Assembly (NCBI GenBank): GCA_946478525.1
Contig: CAMLCH010000002.1
Coordinates: forward strand, 1-64,000
Reading direction: 5' to 3'
Origin: Snodgrassella alvi_G
GTDB taxonomy: Bacteria; Pseudomonadota; Gammaproteobacteria; Burkholderiales; Neisseriaceae
DNA: 64,000 nucleotides
Position 1 is the first letter of the stretch. Each line of letters starts with the position of its first letter. This document shows positions 18,138 through 26,228 of the stretch, one piece after another. The notes beneath the pieces were generated by a model. The model was not told the origin of the DNA. It searched no databases and saw nothing but the letters and a program-made list of their open reading frames with translations. Both the position numbers and the translations under genes were made by a program.

Positions 18138-19088
18138 ATGAATGCTCAATCTCGCTGTACGGGTTTCTGTCAAAGAATTGAAGAGGGGGTATTTGTGGGA
18201 TGGGCAATTAATGTCGTTAAACCTGAAAAACCTACAATTGTTTCTGCTTTTATCGATGATGTAAAGATTGCTGAAATTAAATGCGATATTGAAAATAAAA
18301 CTATTCAGCAAAAGCTGAATTTCTTTCGCGGCGATATCGGTTTTCAATTTTCCATACCAGAAAGATACAGGGATAATAAGAACCATAAGTTGTCATTTCA
18401 ATTTATTGATGAAACACCTTTTATAGTCTCTGATTCAAAACAGAATAATAAGCAAGTATCCTATGTATATTTTCAATTATTAAGAAATAATGATTCTGTT
18501 GAATATGAATCTTTTATTGATGGATGGAAGAACGGTTCAATTGTTGGATGGGTTTTGAAAAAGGATTTGAAAACAGGAGAATATACAGGAAACTGTTCAA
18601 TTCTTGTTGTCATGAATGGGATTGAATTACAAACGGTTCAGGCCAATAGATATCGTCCTGATGTGGCAAGTGCTTATAATGGTGAGCCAAGATGCGGTTT
18701 TGCGGTTGTTGTACCCAAAGTGCTTCGAAAATGTTTTAAGGCGGAATTTCGCGTGTATGTAATGCCTGATTATATAGAAGTGAAAAACAGCCCCTATCAA
18801 ACAAGTTTTGTTGATGATTTGTTGGAACAAAAACTATTAATAATGAATCAGCATATAGATAGTCTATATAATGAAATTAATTCATTAGGTATTAAATTAG
18901 AAAGTAAATATGAGGGTAAATACAATTATTCACTACCACCTCAAAGTATTGATTTAAATTCCTGGGGGGTAGGGAATTATTATTTAAAGGTTAACAATGA
19001 AGTTTATATTTTGAATAATTGTGGTGATATATTATATTCACCTTATTATTATAAAAAAATGAATGAAAAAGTGGACTATAACTCATGA
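18138..19088 (+). CDS. Hypothetical protein with two tandem GW-type beta domains and a coiled-coil-like tail
   Basis: I cannot assign a function. The sequence contains two related stretches of about 90 residues. One begins near EEGVFVGWAIN and ends at GFQFSIPERY; the other begins at NGSIVGWVLKK and ends at GFAVVVPKVL. Each follows the pattern G-x-x-x-GW, several strands, then GF-x-x-x-(I/V)P. A helical, possibly coiled-coil stretch follows (LLEQKLLIMNQHIDSLYNEI), then a short Tyr/Asn-rich tail. I recall similar double domains in front of glycosyltransferase domains in acetic acid bacteria. The start is set at 18138 because AAGG lies 9 bases upstream; ATG 18129 touches that site. It ends at the suspected assembly seam and may be truncated. 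Confidence 0.6.
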   Translation: MNAQSRCTGFCQRIEEGVFVGWAINVVKPEKPTIVSAFIDDVKIAEIKCDIENKTIQQKLNFFRGDIGFQFSIPERYRDNKNHKLSFQFIDETPFIVSDSKQNNKQVSYVYFQLLRNNDSVEYESFIDGWKNGSIVGWVLKKDLKTGEYTGNCSILVVMNGIELQTVQANRYRPDVASAYNGEPRCGFAVVVPKVLRKCFKAEFRVYVMPDYIEVKNSPYQTSFVDDLLEQKLLIMNQHIDSLYNEINSLGIKLESKYEGKYNYSLPPQSIDLNSWGVGNYYLKVNNEVYILNNCGDILYSPYYYKKMNEKVDYNS

Positions 19089-19762
19089 GTTAGATTTAAC
19101 AAACTCTCAAATTTTACTGCTAGCTCATTTAAGAAGAATAATAGTGTTAATAATACTGGCTGGCGATTAAATTTAATTAATATATTATTTAGGGTAGTTT
19201 GCTAAATTTTGTGATTTCTTTAAATAAAATTTTCATAATTTATGAAGTTTATTCAATAGCTAAAATATTTTGCACATTTTCAGGTTATACGAAAAATGAT
19301 TTTATGGGCGTAATGCTGGAGGTTAGTATTATTAATTGATCAACTATGTAAGAAATTTTTGCAACTATAAATAAAAATTTTATACAGATATATTATTAAT
19401 GGCAGATTTCAATTAAACAGATTTTGTATGGATAAAGGAAATTAAAATTTGGTTGTATCCAGCGGACGATTTGCTGAATAGATGAATATTGGCAATTATT
19501 GTCAAATTCTGATTTGATTTTTATTGGACTTTGGCTATGTGCTAGTTTAATTTTTTAAATCAATGAAAATATTGACAATCTTAATTCTCTGTCCATGGAT
19601 TGAAAAGATGGGATGGAATCAAAAATGATGATGAATTGTAGAGTTTATTTTATGTATTTAAATGCGATTTAGTTAAGTATATTATGGAAATCATGTTAGT
19701 GAGTTACACTCAATATTGAATAAAAACATGTATTTGCAGCTTGGTTTGGTAATTGTAATTGT
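19089..19762. other. Gene-free stretch containing the suspected junction of two genomes
   Basis: About 670 bases of very AT-rich DNA with no supported gene, RNA or mobile element. Everything upstream is alphaproteobacterial in gene content. Everything downstream, starting with the katA terminator at 19763-19796, is Neisseriaceae-like. No transposase, integrase, target duplication or tRNA boundary is visible. The exact joining point cannot be placed by eye. Confidence 0.6.
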
Positions 19763-19796
19763 AAAAAAATCCCTTAAATTGGTATGTTAAGGGATT
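19763..19796 (-). terminator. Rho-independent terminator of katA
   Basis: AATCCCTTAA (19768-19777) and TTAAGGGATT (19787-19796) form a 10-bp stem. Read on the minus strand it is followed by seven T (plus-strand A-run 19763-19769). It lies just beyond the katA stop. Confidence 0.85.
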
Positions 19797-19809
19797 CCTT
19801 GGTGATATT

Positions 19810-21330
19810 TTATATCAATACAGCTGACCCCACAGCAGGATCATTGCTACGAGCTGCTATAGCTTGTTCGACAGTCATACCCAATGCTATGGCCACTCCT
19901 TTCCCGTAATCTGGATGACAGGCATGACAATTTCGAATGTGGCGGTATTTAATGAAATCTAATGCATCTGCCATGGCACGGGCCGTATTATCATAGAGAA
20001 CTTGTTTCTGAGCTGGACCCATCAGATTAAATAAAGCTTGTGGCTGACTAAAATAGTCGTGATCATCTTCATGAAAATTCCAGAAATCAGCATTGCCATT
20101 AATTTTGAGTGGGGGTTCCCGAAATTCTGGTTGTTCCTGCCATTGATGAAAACTATTCGGTTCATAGTGTGGCAAGCTGCCATAGTTGTCATCAACTCTG
20201 GTAAGGCCATCTCTGTGATTGCTGAAAACAGGACAGCGCGCTTTATTTACCGGAATTTGATGATGGTTAACGCCAACACGATAACGTGCAGCATCCGCAT
20301 AGTTAAACAAGCGAGCCTGCAAAACTTTATCGGGAGAAACACTAATTCCAGGTACTAAGTTACTGGGTGCAAAAGCAGCTTGTTCAACATCTAAATAGTA
20401 GTTATCTGGGTTACGGTTTAATTCAAATTCTCCAACTTGGATAAGAGGGTAATCATGATGTGACCAAACTTTGGTCAGGTCAAAAGGATGAAAAGGTACT
20501 TTATCCGCTTCGGTTTCTTCCATAATCTGTATGTACATTGTCCATTTGGGGAAGTCACCTTTTTCGATGGCGTTGTACAAATCACGCTGATGGCTATCGC
20601 GGTCTTTTCCCATAATTTTTGCGGCTTCTTCATCGGTGAGGTTTTTGATACCTTGTTGGGTTCGGAAATGAAATTTTACCCAGAAACGTTCTTTTTCGGC
20701 GTTGATAAAACTAAAGGTATGTGATCCGAAGCCATGCATATGCCGATAAGTTGCTGGAATGCCACGATCTGACATGGTAATGGTGACTTGATGAAATGCT
20801 TCGGGCAATAATGTCCAGTAATCCCAATTGTAGGTTGGACTACGCAAGTTAGTGCGTGGATCGCGTTTAACGGCTTTATTTAAATCAGGGAATTTACGAG
20901 GATCGCGCAGAAAAAAAACGGGTGTATTATTACCTACTATGTCCCAATTACCCTGTTCTGTATAAAACCGCAAGGCAAAGCCACGGATATCTCTTTCAGC
21001 GTCACCACCCCCACGCTCAGCTGCAACTTCTGAAAAGCGGACAAAAATTTCAGTTTGCTTACCAATTTCATTGAATAATTTGGCACAAGTATAGCGGGTA
21101 ATATCATGGGTGACGGTAAAGGTACCAAATGCACCGGATCCTTTTGCATGCATACGTCTTTCTGGAATGACTTCGCGAACAAAATTGGCTAGCCTTTCAT
21201 TTAACCATAGATCTTGTGCTAGTAAAGGTCCGCGAGCGCCAGCGGTAAGGCTATTTTGGTTATCAGATACTGGGGCTCCCTGATCTGTGGTGAGATGGGT
21301 GACCGGACATTTTTTGGGATCGAGATTCAT
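19810..21330 (-). CDS. katA: Catalase (monofunctional, haem-dependent)
   Basis: Decomposes hydrogen peroxide to water and oxygen. The 506-residue small-subunit clade catalase has the active-site signature RRMHAKGSGAFGTF (His 61), the distal Asn in DIVGNNTPVFF and the proximal haem-ligand Tyr in RLFNYADAARYR. The N-terminal CPVTHLTT and the C-terminal RHIRNCHACHPDYG are close to my recollection of Neisseria and Haemophilus catalases. A strong AAGGAG precedes the start. It is monocistronic with its own terminator and is the first gene of the Neisseriaceae-like segment. Confidence 0.95.
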   Translation of the reverse strand: MNLDPKKCPVTHLTTDQGAPVSDNQNSLTAGARGPLLAQDLWLNERLANFVREVIPERRMHAKGSGAFGTFTVTHDITRYTCAKLFNEIGKQTEIFVRFSEVAAERGGGDAERDIRGFALRFYTEQGNWDIVGNNTPVFFLRDPRKFPDLNKAVKRDPRTNLRSPTYNWDYWTLLPEAFHQVTITMSDRGIPATYRHMHGFGSHTFSFINAEKERFWVKFHFRTQQGIKNLTDEEAAKIMGKDRDSHQRDLYNAIEKGDFPKWTMYIQIMEETEADKVPFHPFDLTKVWSHHDYPLIQVGEFELNRNPDNYYLDVEQAAFAPSNLVPGISVSPDKVLQARLFNYADAARYRVGVNHHQIPVNKARCPVFSNHRDGLTRVDDNYGSLPHYEPNSFHQWQEQPEFREPPLKINGNADFWNFHEDDHDYFSQPQALFNLMGPAQKQVLYDNTARAMADALDFIKYRHIRNCHACHPDYGKGVAIALGMTVEQAIAARSNDPAVGSAVLI

Positions 21331-21837
21331 GGTATTGCTCCTTAGTGAGTTTATTCATTATGTAATTCGTTATTGATATGCATAACTATTTGATTATATG
21401 ATTTAATATTTTTATTTGATGTAAAGGATATATATTTTACATATTAGTTTATCAATACTATATTTTGTTTGTACGTTTTGCTATCAGGTTGATTTACGCT
21501 TGATACAAAGTTGATTGCCTAAAGACTCAGTTTGATTATGTAGCAGATGGGGGTGTTTTGTTATAAAGGAAATTAGGCAGATGCCTGAGTTTTTGACATG
21601 CTGATTGGAAGTGAATATTAATTAGTCAGTATTGAAATAATTGATTAATAAAAATTTTTTGACTGGATCAGTCAGATTATATTATGGCGTGATTTGCCTG
21701 TGAATTATCTAGGTAGGGTTTAAATTTCGTCTCTTTACTCTGATCAGGTTGTCTTTTTCTAATATTGAAAATGGTTACAGAAATATAGGGTAAAACATGA
21801 TTAACGTAAACTATGCTGAATATAGAATAGTTTAAGC
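21331..21837. promoter_or_regulatory. katA upstream region, with a dyad at 21660-21674
   Basis: About 500 gene-free bases. It must contain the katA promoter (minus strand). It also holds a perfect dyad, TGACTG-GAT-CAGTCA, at 21660-21674. This overlaps a plus-strand TTGACT that has an AT-rich TATATT about 15 bases on. No plus-strand gene follows, so the role of the dyad is unknown. Confidence 0.4.
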
Positions 21838-21877
21838 AAAAAAAAACAAACTACAGTTTTTAAACTGCAAGTTTGTT
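21838..21877 (-). terminator. Terminator of erpA
   Basis: Nested inverted repeats: AACAAACT with AGTTTGTT outside, CAGTTT with AAACTG inside. On the minus strand the stem is followed by a T-run (plus-strand A-run 21838-21846). It lies 20 bases past the erpA stop. Confidence 0.75.
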
Positions 21878-21897
21878 GAGAGGAAATTGACTGTTAG

Positions 21898-22245
21898 TTA
21901 TACAGAAAATGATGAACCACAACCGCAGGTAGTTGTAGCATTAGGATTACGAATGATAAATTGCGAACCATGTAAACTTTCGGAATAATCAATCTCTGCA
22001 CCAATCAGATACTGATAGCTCATTGGATCAATCAGAAATGTTAATCCGTCTTTTTCAACTGAGAAATCATCTTCGTTAACGATTTCATCGAATGTAAATC
22101 CATACTGAAAACCAGAGCATCCGCCACCAGTAACAAATACACGTAATTTTAAATCTGGATTTTCTTCTTCAGCAATTAAATCTTTGACTTTATTGCAGCA
22201 GCTGTCGGTAAAGATGATTGGGTTTTCGATATCAATGTCTGACAT
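21898..22245 (-). CDS. erpA: Iron-sulfur cluster insertion protein ErpA
   Basis: A-type Fe-S carrier that delivers clusters to apoproteins, notably in isoprenoid and respiratory pathways. The 115-residue protein has the three conserved cysteines: C43 in GGGCSGFQY and C107, C109 in TTCGCGSSF. The acidic N-terminus and DPMSYQYL segment fit ErpA better than IscA. It lies 53 bases downstream of argC on the same strand and has its own terminator. Confidence 0.9.
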   Translation of the reverse strand: MSDIDIENPIIFTDSCCNKVKDLIAEEENPDLKLRVFVTGGGCSGFQYGFTFDEIVNEDDFSVEKDGLTFLIDPMSYQYLIGAEIDYSESLHGSQFIIRNPNATTTCGCGSSFSV

Positions 22246-22298
22246 GAGTGTATCCTTGGTCTATTAATTATGTTTAGTTTAACATTATCTATTCGGGT

Positions 22299-23339
22299 CT
22301 AGGGTAGTAGGGGTATCTGATTTAATCCACAAGACTCTTCGCAGCCGAACATAATATTCATATTTTGTATAGCCTGACCAGCGGCACCTTTAACTAAATT
22401 ATCTATCACAGATAAGATTATCCAGGTATGGCTTTGAGGGGCTTTCTGGATACTGATACGACAAATATTGGCTCCGCGTACGGAACGGGTTTCCGGGGTA
22501 CTACCTGTTGGCATAATATCAATAAAAGTATGATGCTGGTAGTAATCAGTCAGTAATTTATGTGGATTATATCCCTGTTTAATTTGTAAATATATAGTGG
22601 CATGCATTCCCCGAATCAAGGGGGTAAGATGCGGAACAAAAACTAAATTATTCCCAATATTGGGATGAATATTGTTTAAAGTTTGTTTGATCTCTGGTAA
22701 ATGGCGGTGGCCATTAACGGCATAGGCTTTGAAATTATCGCTGCTTTCTGCATAAAGATTATTGATACTGGCTTTGCGACCAGCACCAGAAATGCCCGAT
22801 TTGCAATCTGCAATAATGGGGTGATCGCTTAACAGACAATTTTGTTGTAACAAGGGCAATAATGGCAGGCTGACACAGGTTGGGTAACAACCGGGATTAG
22901 CAATTAATTGGGCTTCTGCTATAGCCGAACGATTGAGCTCACTCAGGCCATAAACGGCTTTTTCTACCCATTGTGGACTAGAATGGCTTAATTTATACCA
23001 TTGTTCCCATGTGTTTATATCTTTGATACGGAAATCAGCCGATAGATCAATAACTTTGATGCCTCCATTCAGCAAAGAAGGCGCTTCCTGCATGGCAACA
23101 CCATGTGGCGTTGCGAAGAAAACTAAGTCACAATTATGTAAATCCACATGGTCGGGGTGCTGAAAGGTTAGTTGTTTATATTTCTCCCGTAAACTTGGGA
23201 AGTAATCGCTTACCGGGACACCTGCGTCGGTACGACTGGTAACGGCTACGACTTCAGCATGAGGATGGTTGCCAAGTAAGCGCAATAATTCTACTCCGGT
23301 ATAACCGGTTGCACCGATAATCCCAATTTTGATACTCAT
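22299..23339 (-). CDS. argC: N-acetyl-gamma-glutamyl-phosphate reductase
   Basis: NADPH-dependent reductase, third step of arginine synthesis. The 346-residue protein has the nucleotide-binding GATGYTGVELLR (residues 9-20) and the catalytic cysteine C151 in IANPGCYPT. It also has the GISGAGRKA loop and a conserved HRHLPEI. Length matches type 1 ArgC. It is followed by erpA and preceded by kup in the same orientation. Confidence 0.94.
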   Translation of the reverse strand: MSIKIGIIGATGYTGVELLRLLGNHPHAEVVAVTSRTDAGVPVSDYFPSLREKYKQLTFQHPDHVDLHNCDLVFFATPHGVAMQEAPSLLNGGIKVIDLSADFRIKDINTWEQWYKLSHSSPQWVEKAVYGLSELNRSAIAEAQLIANPGCYPTCVSLPLLPLLQQNCLLSDHPIIADCKSGISGAGRKASINNLYAESSDNFKAYAVNGHRHLPEIKQTLNNIHPNIGNNLVFVPHLTPLIRGMHATIYLQIKQGYNPHKLLTDYYQHHTFIDIMPTGSTPETRSVRGANICRISIQKAPQSHTWIILSVIDNLVKGAAGQAIQNMNIMFGCEESCGLNQIPLLP

Positions 23340-23373
23340 TTTGGTCCTTGTTGTTATTGAATTTTTAAAATGA

Positions 23374-25245
23374 TCATATTCTGACTTGCGCCCCCAGCTC
23401 TACAACTCGGTTTGCCGGAATATGATAGTAATTAGTGGCATTGGCACTGTTTGTATACAACCATTTAAACAATCGAGCGCGTAGCCGTCCCATATTGCCA
23501 TGTTTGGTTTTGGGTGCCACGACAATGCTATCGTGTGACAGAAAAAAAGATGTATCCATGGTGCCCAGTTTAATGCCCATTTGTGCCATTGACGACATTA
23601 TATGGGCAATATCAGCTGTTTCATGAAATCCATAATCGGCAATTACCCGGGTGAAACGAGAACCGATTTGTTTCATTGCAATGCGTTCATTATCTTTAAT
23701 GTAAGGCACTTCTTTTGTTCTAACTGTCAGGATAACATTGTAATTATGTAAGATTTTATTGTGTTTCAGGTTATGAAGTAAAGCTCGTGGCACGCTAAAT
23801 GGGTCGGTAACCATAAAAACTGCGTTTCCTGAAACGATTTGTGGTGGATATTCTTCTAGATTTTGGACAAATTCGTCTAAATCAAATTCGTTATTTTGAT
23901 GCATGAGTTTTAGTTGAAGTTTCCCTCTGCGCCATGTTGCAAAGATGGTGACTACTACTAGTGCAACAAGTACAGGAAACCAGCCGCCATGAATCAGTTT
24001 AAGTAAGTTGCTGCTAAAGAAGATTAAATCAAAACACAAGAATAGCGCTGTCAACAGTAATGCAAGGGCAATCGGCCAATGCCATTTTTTGATCATGACG
24101 ATACAAAATAATAGGGTGGTTATCACCATGGTGCCGGTAACGGCAATACCGTATGCGGAAGCAAGATGTTCAGAATCATGAAACATCAGCACTACCAGCG
24201 TAACCGCGGTCAGTAATAACCAGTTAACCAAGGGGATATAGATCTGACCGATTTCTTCATTATTGGTATGAATAATATTCATTCGAGGGGCAAACCCCAG
24301 TTGAATTGCCTGACGGGTAAGTGAATAAGCGCCAGCAATCACTGCCTGACTGGCAATGATGGTAGCTAGGGTTGCCAAAATAATAAAAGGTATCAGCAGC
24401 CAGTGGGGCACACTCAGAAAGAATGGATTTTTAATGGCTGCAGGATGGCGTAAGATAAGCGCTCCTTGACCCAGATAATTAAGTAATAAACTGGGTAAGA
24501 CAATTTTAATCCATGCCGTCTGAATGGGCTGACGGCCGAAATGTCCCATATCAGCATATAATGCTTCAGCGCCTGTCACTGCCAGAACCACACAACCTAA
24601 ACCAATAAAACCGTCCAAGCCATGCGTAAGGGCAAACTGAAAACCGTAATAGGGATTAAAAGCCAGAATAATTGCTGGAGATTGGATTATCTGAATTAAG
24701 CCTATCAGGGCAATGGCGCAAAACCATAACAACATCACTGGACCGAATAAAATCCCTATTTTGTGGGTTCCTTTTTTCTGAATAAAGAATAGTACAAATA
24801 AAATGCTTAGCGCGATTGGCATGACATAAGGACGAAAGCTTTCGTTGATTACCGTTAATCCTTCTGCAGCTGAGAGGACTGATACAGCAGGCGTAATCAT
24901 GGCATCGCCATAAAAAAGGGCGGTGCCGGTTAGACCCATCATCATAACGATCCAAACTGGTTTGCCACGCAGAAAATGCATTGCCTGTTGCATCAGTACC
25001 ACGACACCACCTTCTCCGTTATTGTCTGCACGCAAAATAAATAATACGTATTTTAAGGTGACGATTAACAATAATGACCAGATAATTAAGGATACAAAGC
25101 CCAAAACATTAGCTTGTGAAGCCATTAATGAAGAAGCACGGAAGCTTTCTTTAAGGGCATATAACGGACTGGTGCCGATATCTCCGTAAACAATACCTAG
25201 TGCAGCCAAGGTTGTGGCGCTACTGGCTGATAGCTGTAAACGCAT
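23374..25245 (-). CDS. kup: KUP-family potassium uptake protein
   Basis: Low-affinity proton-coupled K+ transporter of the inner membrane. The 623-residue protein begins with the family signature ALGIVYGDIGTSPLYALKE. It has about twelve membrane helices up to residue 440 and a C-terminal cytosolic domain with FxVPRALLHNLKHNK and a terminal VVELGAQVRI. It is 34 bases upstream of argC on the same strand. Confidence 0.93.
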   Translation of the reverse strand: MRLQLSASSATTLAALGIVYGDIGTSPLYALKESFRASSLMASQANVLGFVSLIIWSLLLIVTLKYVLFILRADNNGEGGVVVLMQQAMHFLRGKPVWIVMMMGLTGTALFYGDAMITPAVSVLSAAEGLTVINESFRPYVMPIALSILFVLFFIQKKGTHKIGILFGPVMLLWFCAIALIGLIQIIQSPAIILAFNPYYGFQFALTHGLDGFIGLGCVVLAVTGAEALYADMGHFGRQPIQTAWIKIVLPSLLLNYLGQGALILRHPAAIKNPFFLSVPHWLLIPFIILATLATIIASQAVIAGAYSLTRQAIQLGFAPRMNIIHTNNEEIGQIYIPLVNWLLLTAVTLVVLMFHDSEHLASAYGIAVTGTMVITTLLFCIVMIKKWHWPIALALLLTALFLCFDLIFFSSNLLKLIHGGWFPVLVALVVVTIFATWRRGKLQLKLMHQNNEFDLDEFVQNLEEYPPQIVSGNAVFMVTDPFSVPRALLHNLKHNKILHNYNVILTVRTKEVPYIKDNERIAMKQIGSRFTRVIADYGFHETADIAHIMSSMAQMGIKLGTMDTSFFLSHDSIVVAPKTKHGNMGRLRARLFKWLYTNSANATNYYHIPANRVVELGAQVRI

Positions 25246-25659
25246 TTAATAATCTCTTGAATTTTTAGTTGGAAACGGAGTTTAGTCTCAACATGGTTTT
25301 TCGCCAATCCTTTGTGTCGGAGTTTTTATATTATTAAATCTATTGACATTTTTTAAACGGTTGTTAAACTTATTTTAGTTTTTGGTCAAAATAAATTTAC
25401 AAAAAATTTAGTTTTTCATTCAAACTTGCCTCTTGGTTTGGTTAATTAAAGATGTCGATTGAATCAGGTTAATTTGTAAATAATTCATTGTATTTTGATT
25501 AAGTTCGAATTTGTATTTTATTCATCTGAGTAACTTAAAAAAACTAATGCATTGAATTGTATAGTTTTAAAAGTAGATAATCTACAGGAAAGATGTAGTT
25601 TTTAGCTTTCTTTTTTTTTGACAATAGGTTAAAATAAAGAAATTTTTCGAATTATTGAG
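25246..25659. promoter_or_regulatory. Divergent intergenic region kup / rimP operon
   Basis: About 410 bases of AT-rich DNA without a gene. Promoters for kup (minus) and the rimP-nusA-infB operon (plus) must lie here. TTGACA at 25343-25348 and several T-rich tracts are visible, but no single promoter could be fixed. Confidence 0.35.
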
Positions 25660-25683
25660 AAATGGCCCTAAGGCCATTTTTTT
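25660..25683 (+). terminator. Attenuator-like hairpin in the leader of the rimP-nusA-infB operon
   Basis: AAATGGCC, loop CTAA, GGCCATTT, then a run of seven T: a textbook intrinsic terminator. It ends only about 16 bases before the rimP start and before its GGAG ribosome site. Because it sits in the leader, it may attenuate the operon. NusA is encoded in this operon and is known to influence termination at such sites. Confidence 0.75.
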
Positions 25684-25699
25684 GTTTTTAGGAGCACAG

Positions 25700-26182
25700 A
25701 TGGATATTCAAGGCATTTTGGAAAAAACTTTGCCGGGTCTGGGCTATGAGCTGGTGAATTATGAATTAACTGCTCAGGGGGATTTACGGGTTTTCATTGA
25801 TAAGCCAGAAACCGGTATTTCTCTGGACGATTGTGTTGCCGTTAGCAATCATTTAAGCAGGGTGCTGGCAGTAGAAGATGTCGATTATCAACGGTTAGAA
25901 ATTTCTAGTCCTGGTTTGGATCGGCCACTAACCAAGCCTGCTGATTTTGCCCGCTTTGCCGGGCAGCTGGTCAAAATTAAAACCCGTTTGCCTATTGATG
26001 GTCAGAAGAATTTTATCGGGCGTATTAATGGTATTGATGATAAAGACGTAATCAGTATTACACTGGAAGAAGCTAACGAAGCTCGCCGGGCAAAACGTGC
26101 AGCGGTGATTGCCGGTAAGACAGTACTGATTGAATGGCTGAATATAGATAAGGCACGTTTGAAGCCCGAATTTAATATTTAA
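25700..26182 (+). CDS. rimP: Ribosome maturation factor RimP
   Basis: Assists late 30S subunit assembly. The 160-residue protein is counted from ATG 25700, which follows TTTTAGGAG; an in-frame upstream start at 25655 would lie inside the leader hairpin and is rejected. It has an N-terminal domain with YELVNYEL and RVFIDKPETGISLDDC, and an SM-like C-terminal domain beginning near DFARFAGQLVKIKT. It is first in rimP-nusA-infB-rbfA. Confidence 0.92.
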   Translation: MDIQGILEKTLPGLGYELVNYELTAQGDLRVFIDKPETGISLDDCVAVSNHLSRVLAVEDVDYQRLEISSPGLDRPLTKPADFARFAGQLVKIKTRLPIDGQKNFIGRINGIDDKDVISITLEEANEARRAKRAAVIAGKTVLIEWLNIDKARLKPEFNI

Positions 26183-26228
26183 TCGAATTTTTATATTGTT
26201 GTAAGCGCAAGCTTGCAAGGAGAATGAA

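Noticed and set aside
19089..19767. Mobile element or phage attachment site at the genome seam
   Set aside because: No transposase or integrase gene, terminal inverted repeat, target duplication or tRNA fragment could be found.
25655..25699. Extended N-terminus of RimP from an upstream start
   Set aside because: The extra 15 codons would lie within the intrinsic terminator hairpin, and ATG 25700 has a proper GGAG site.
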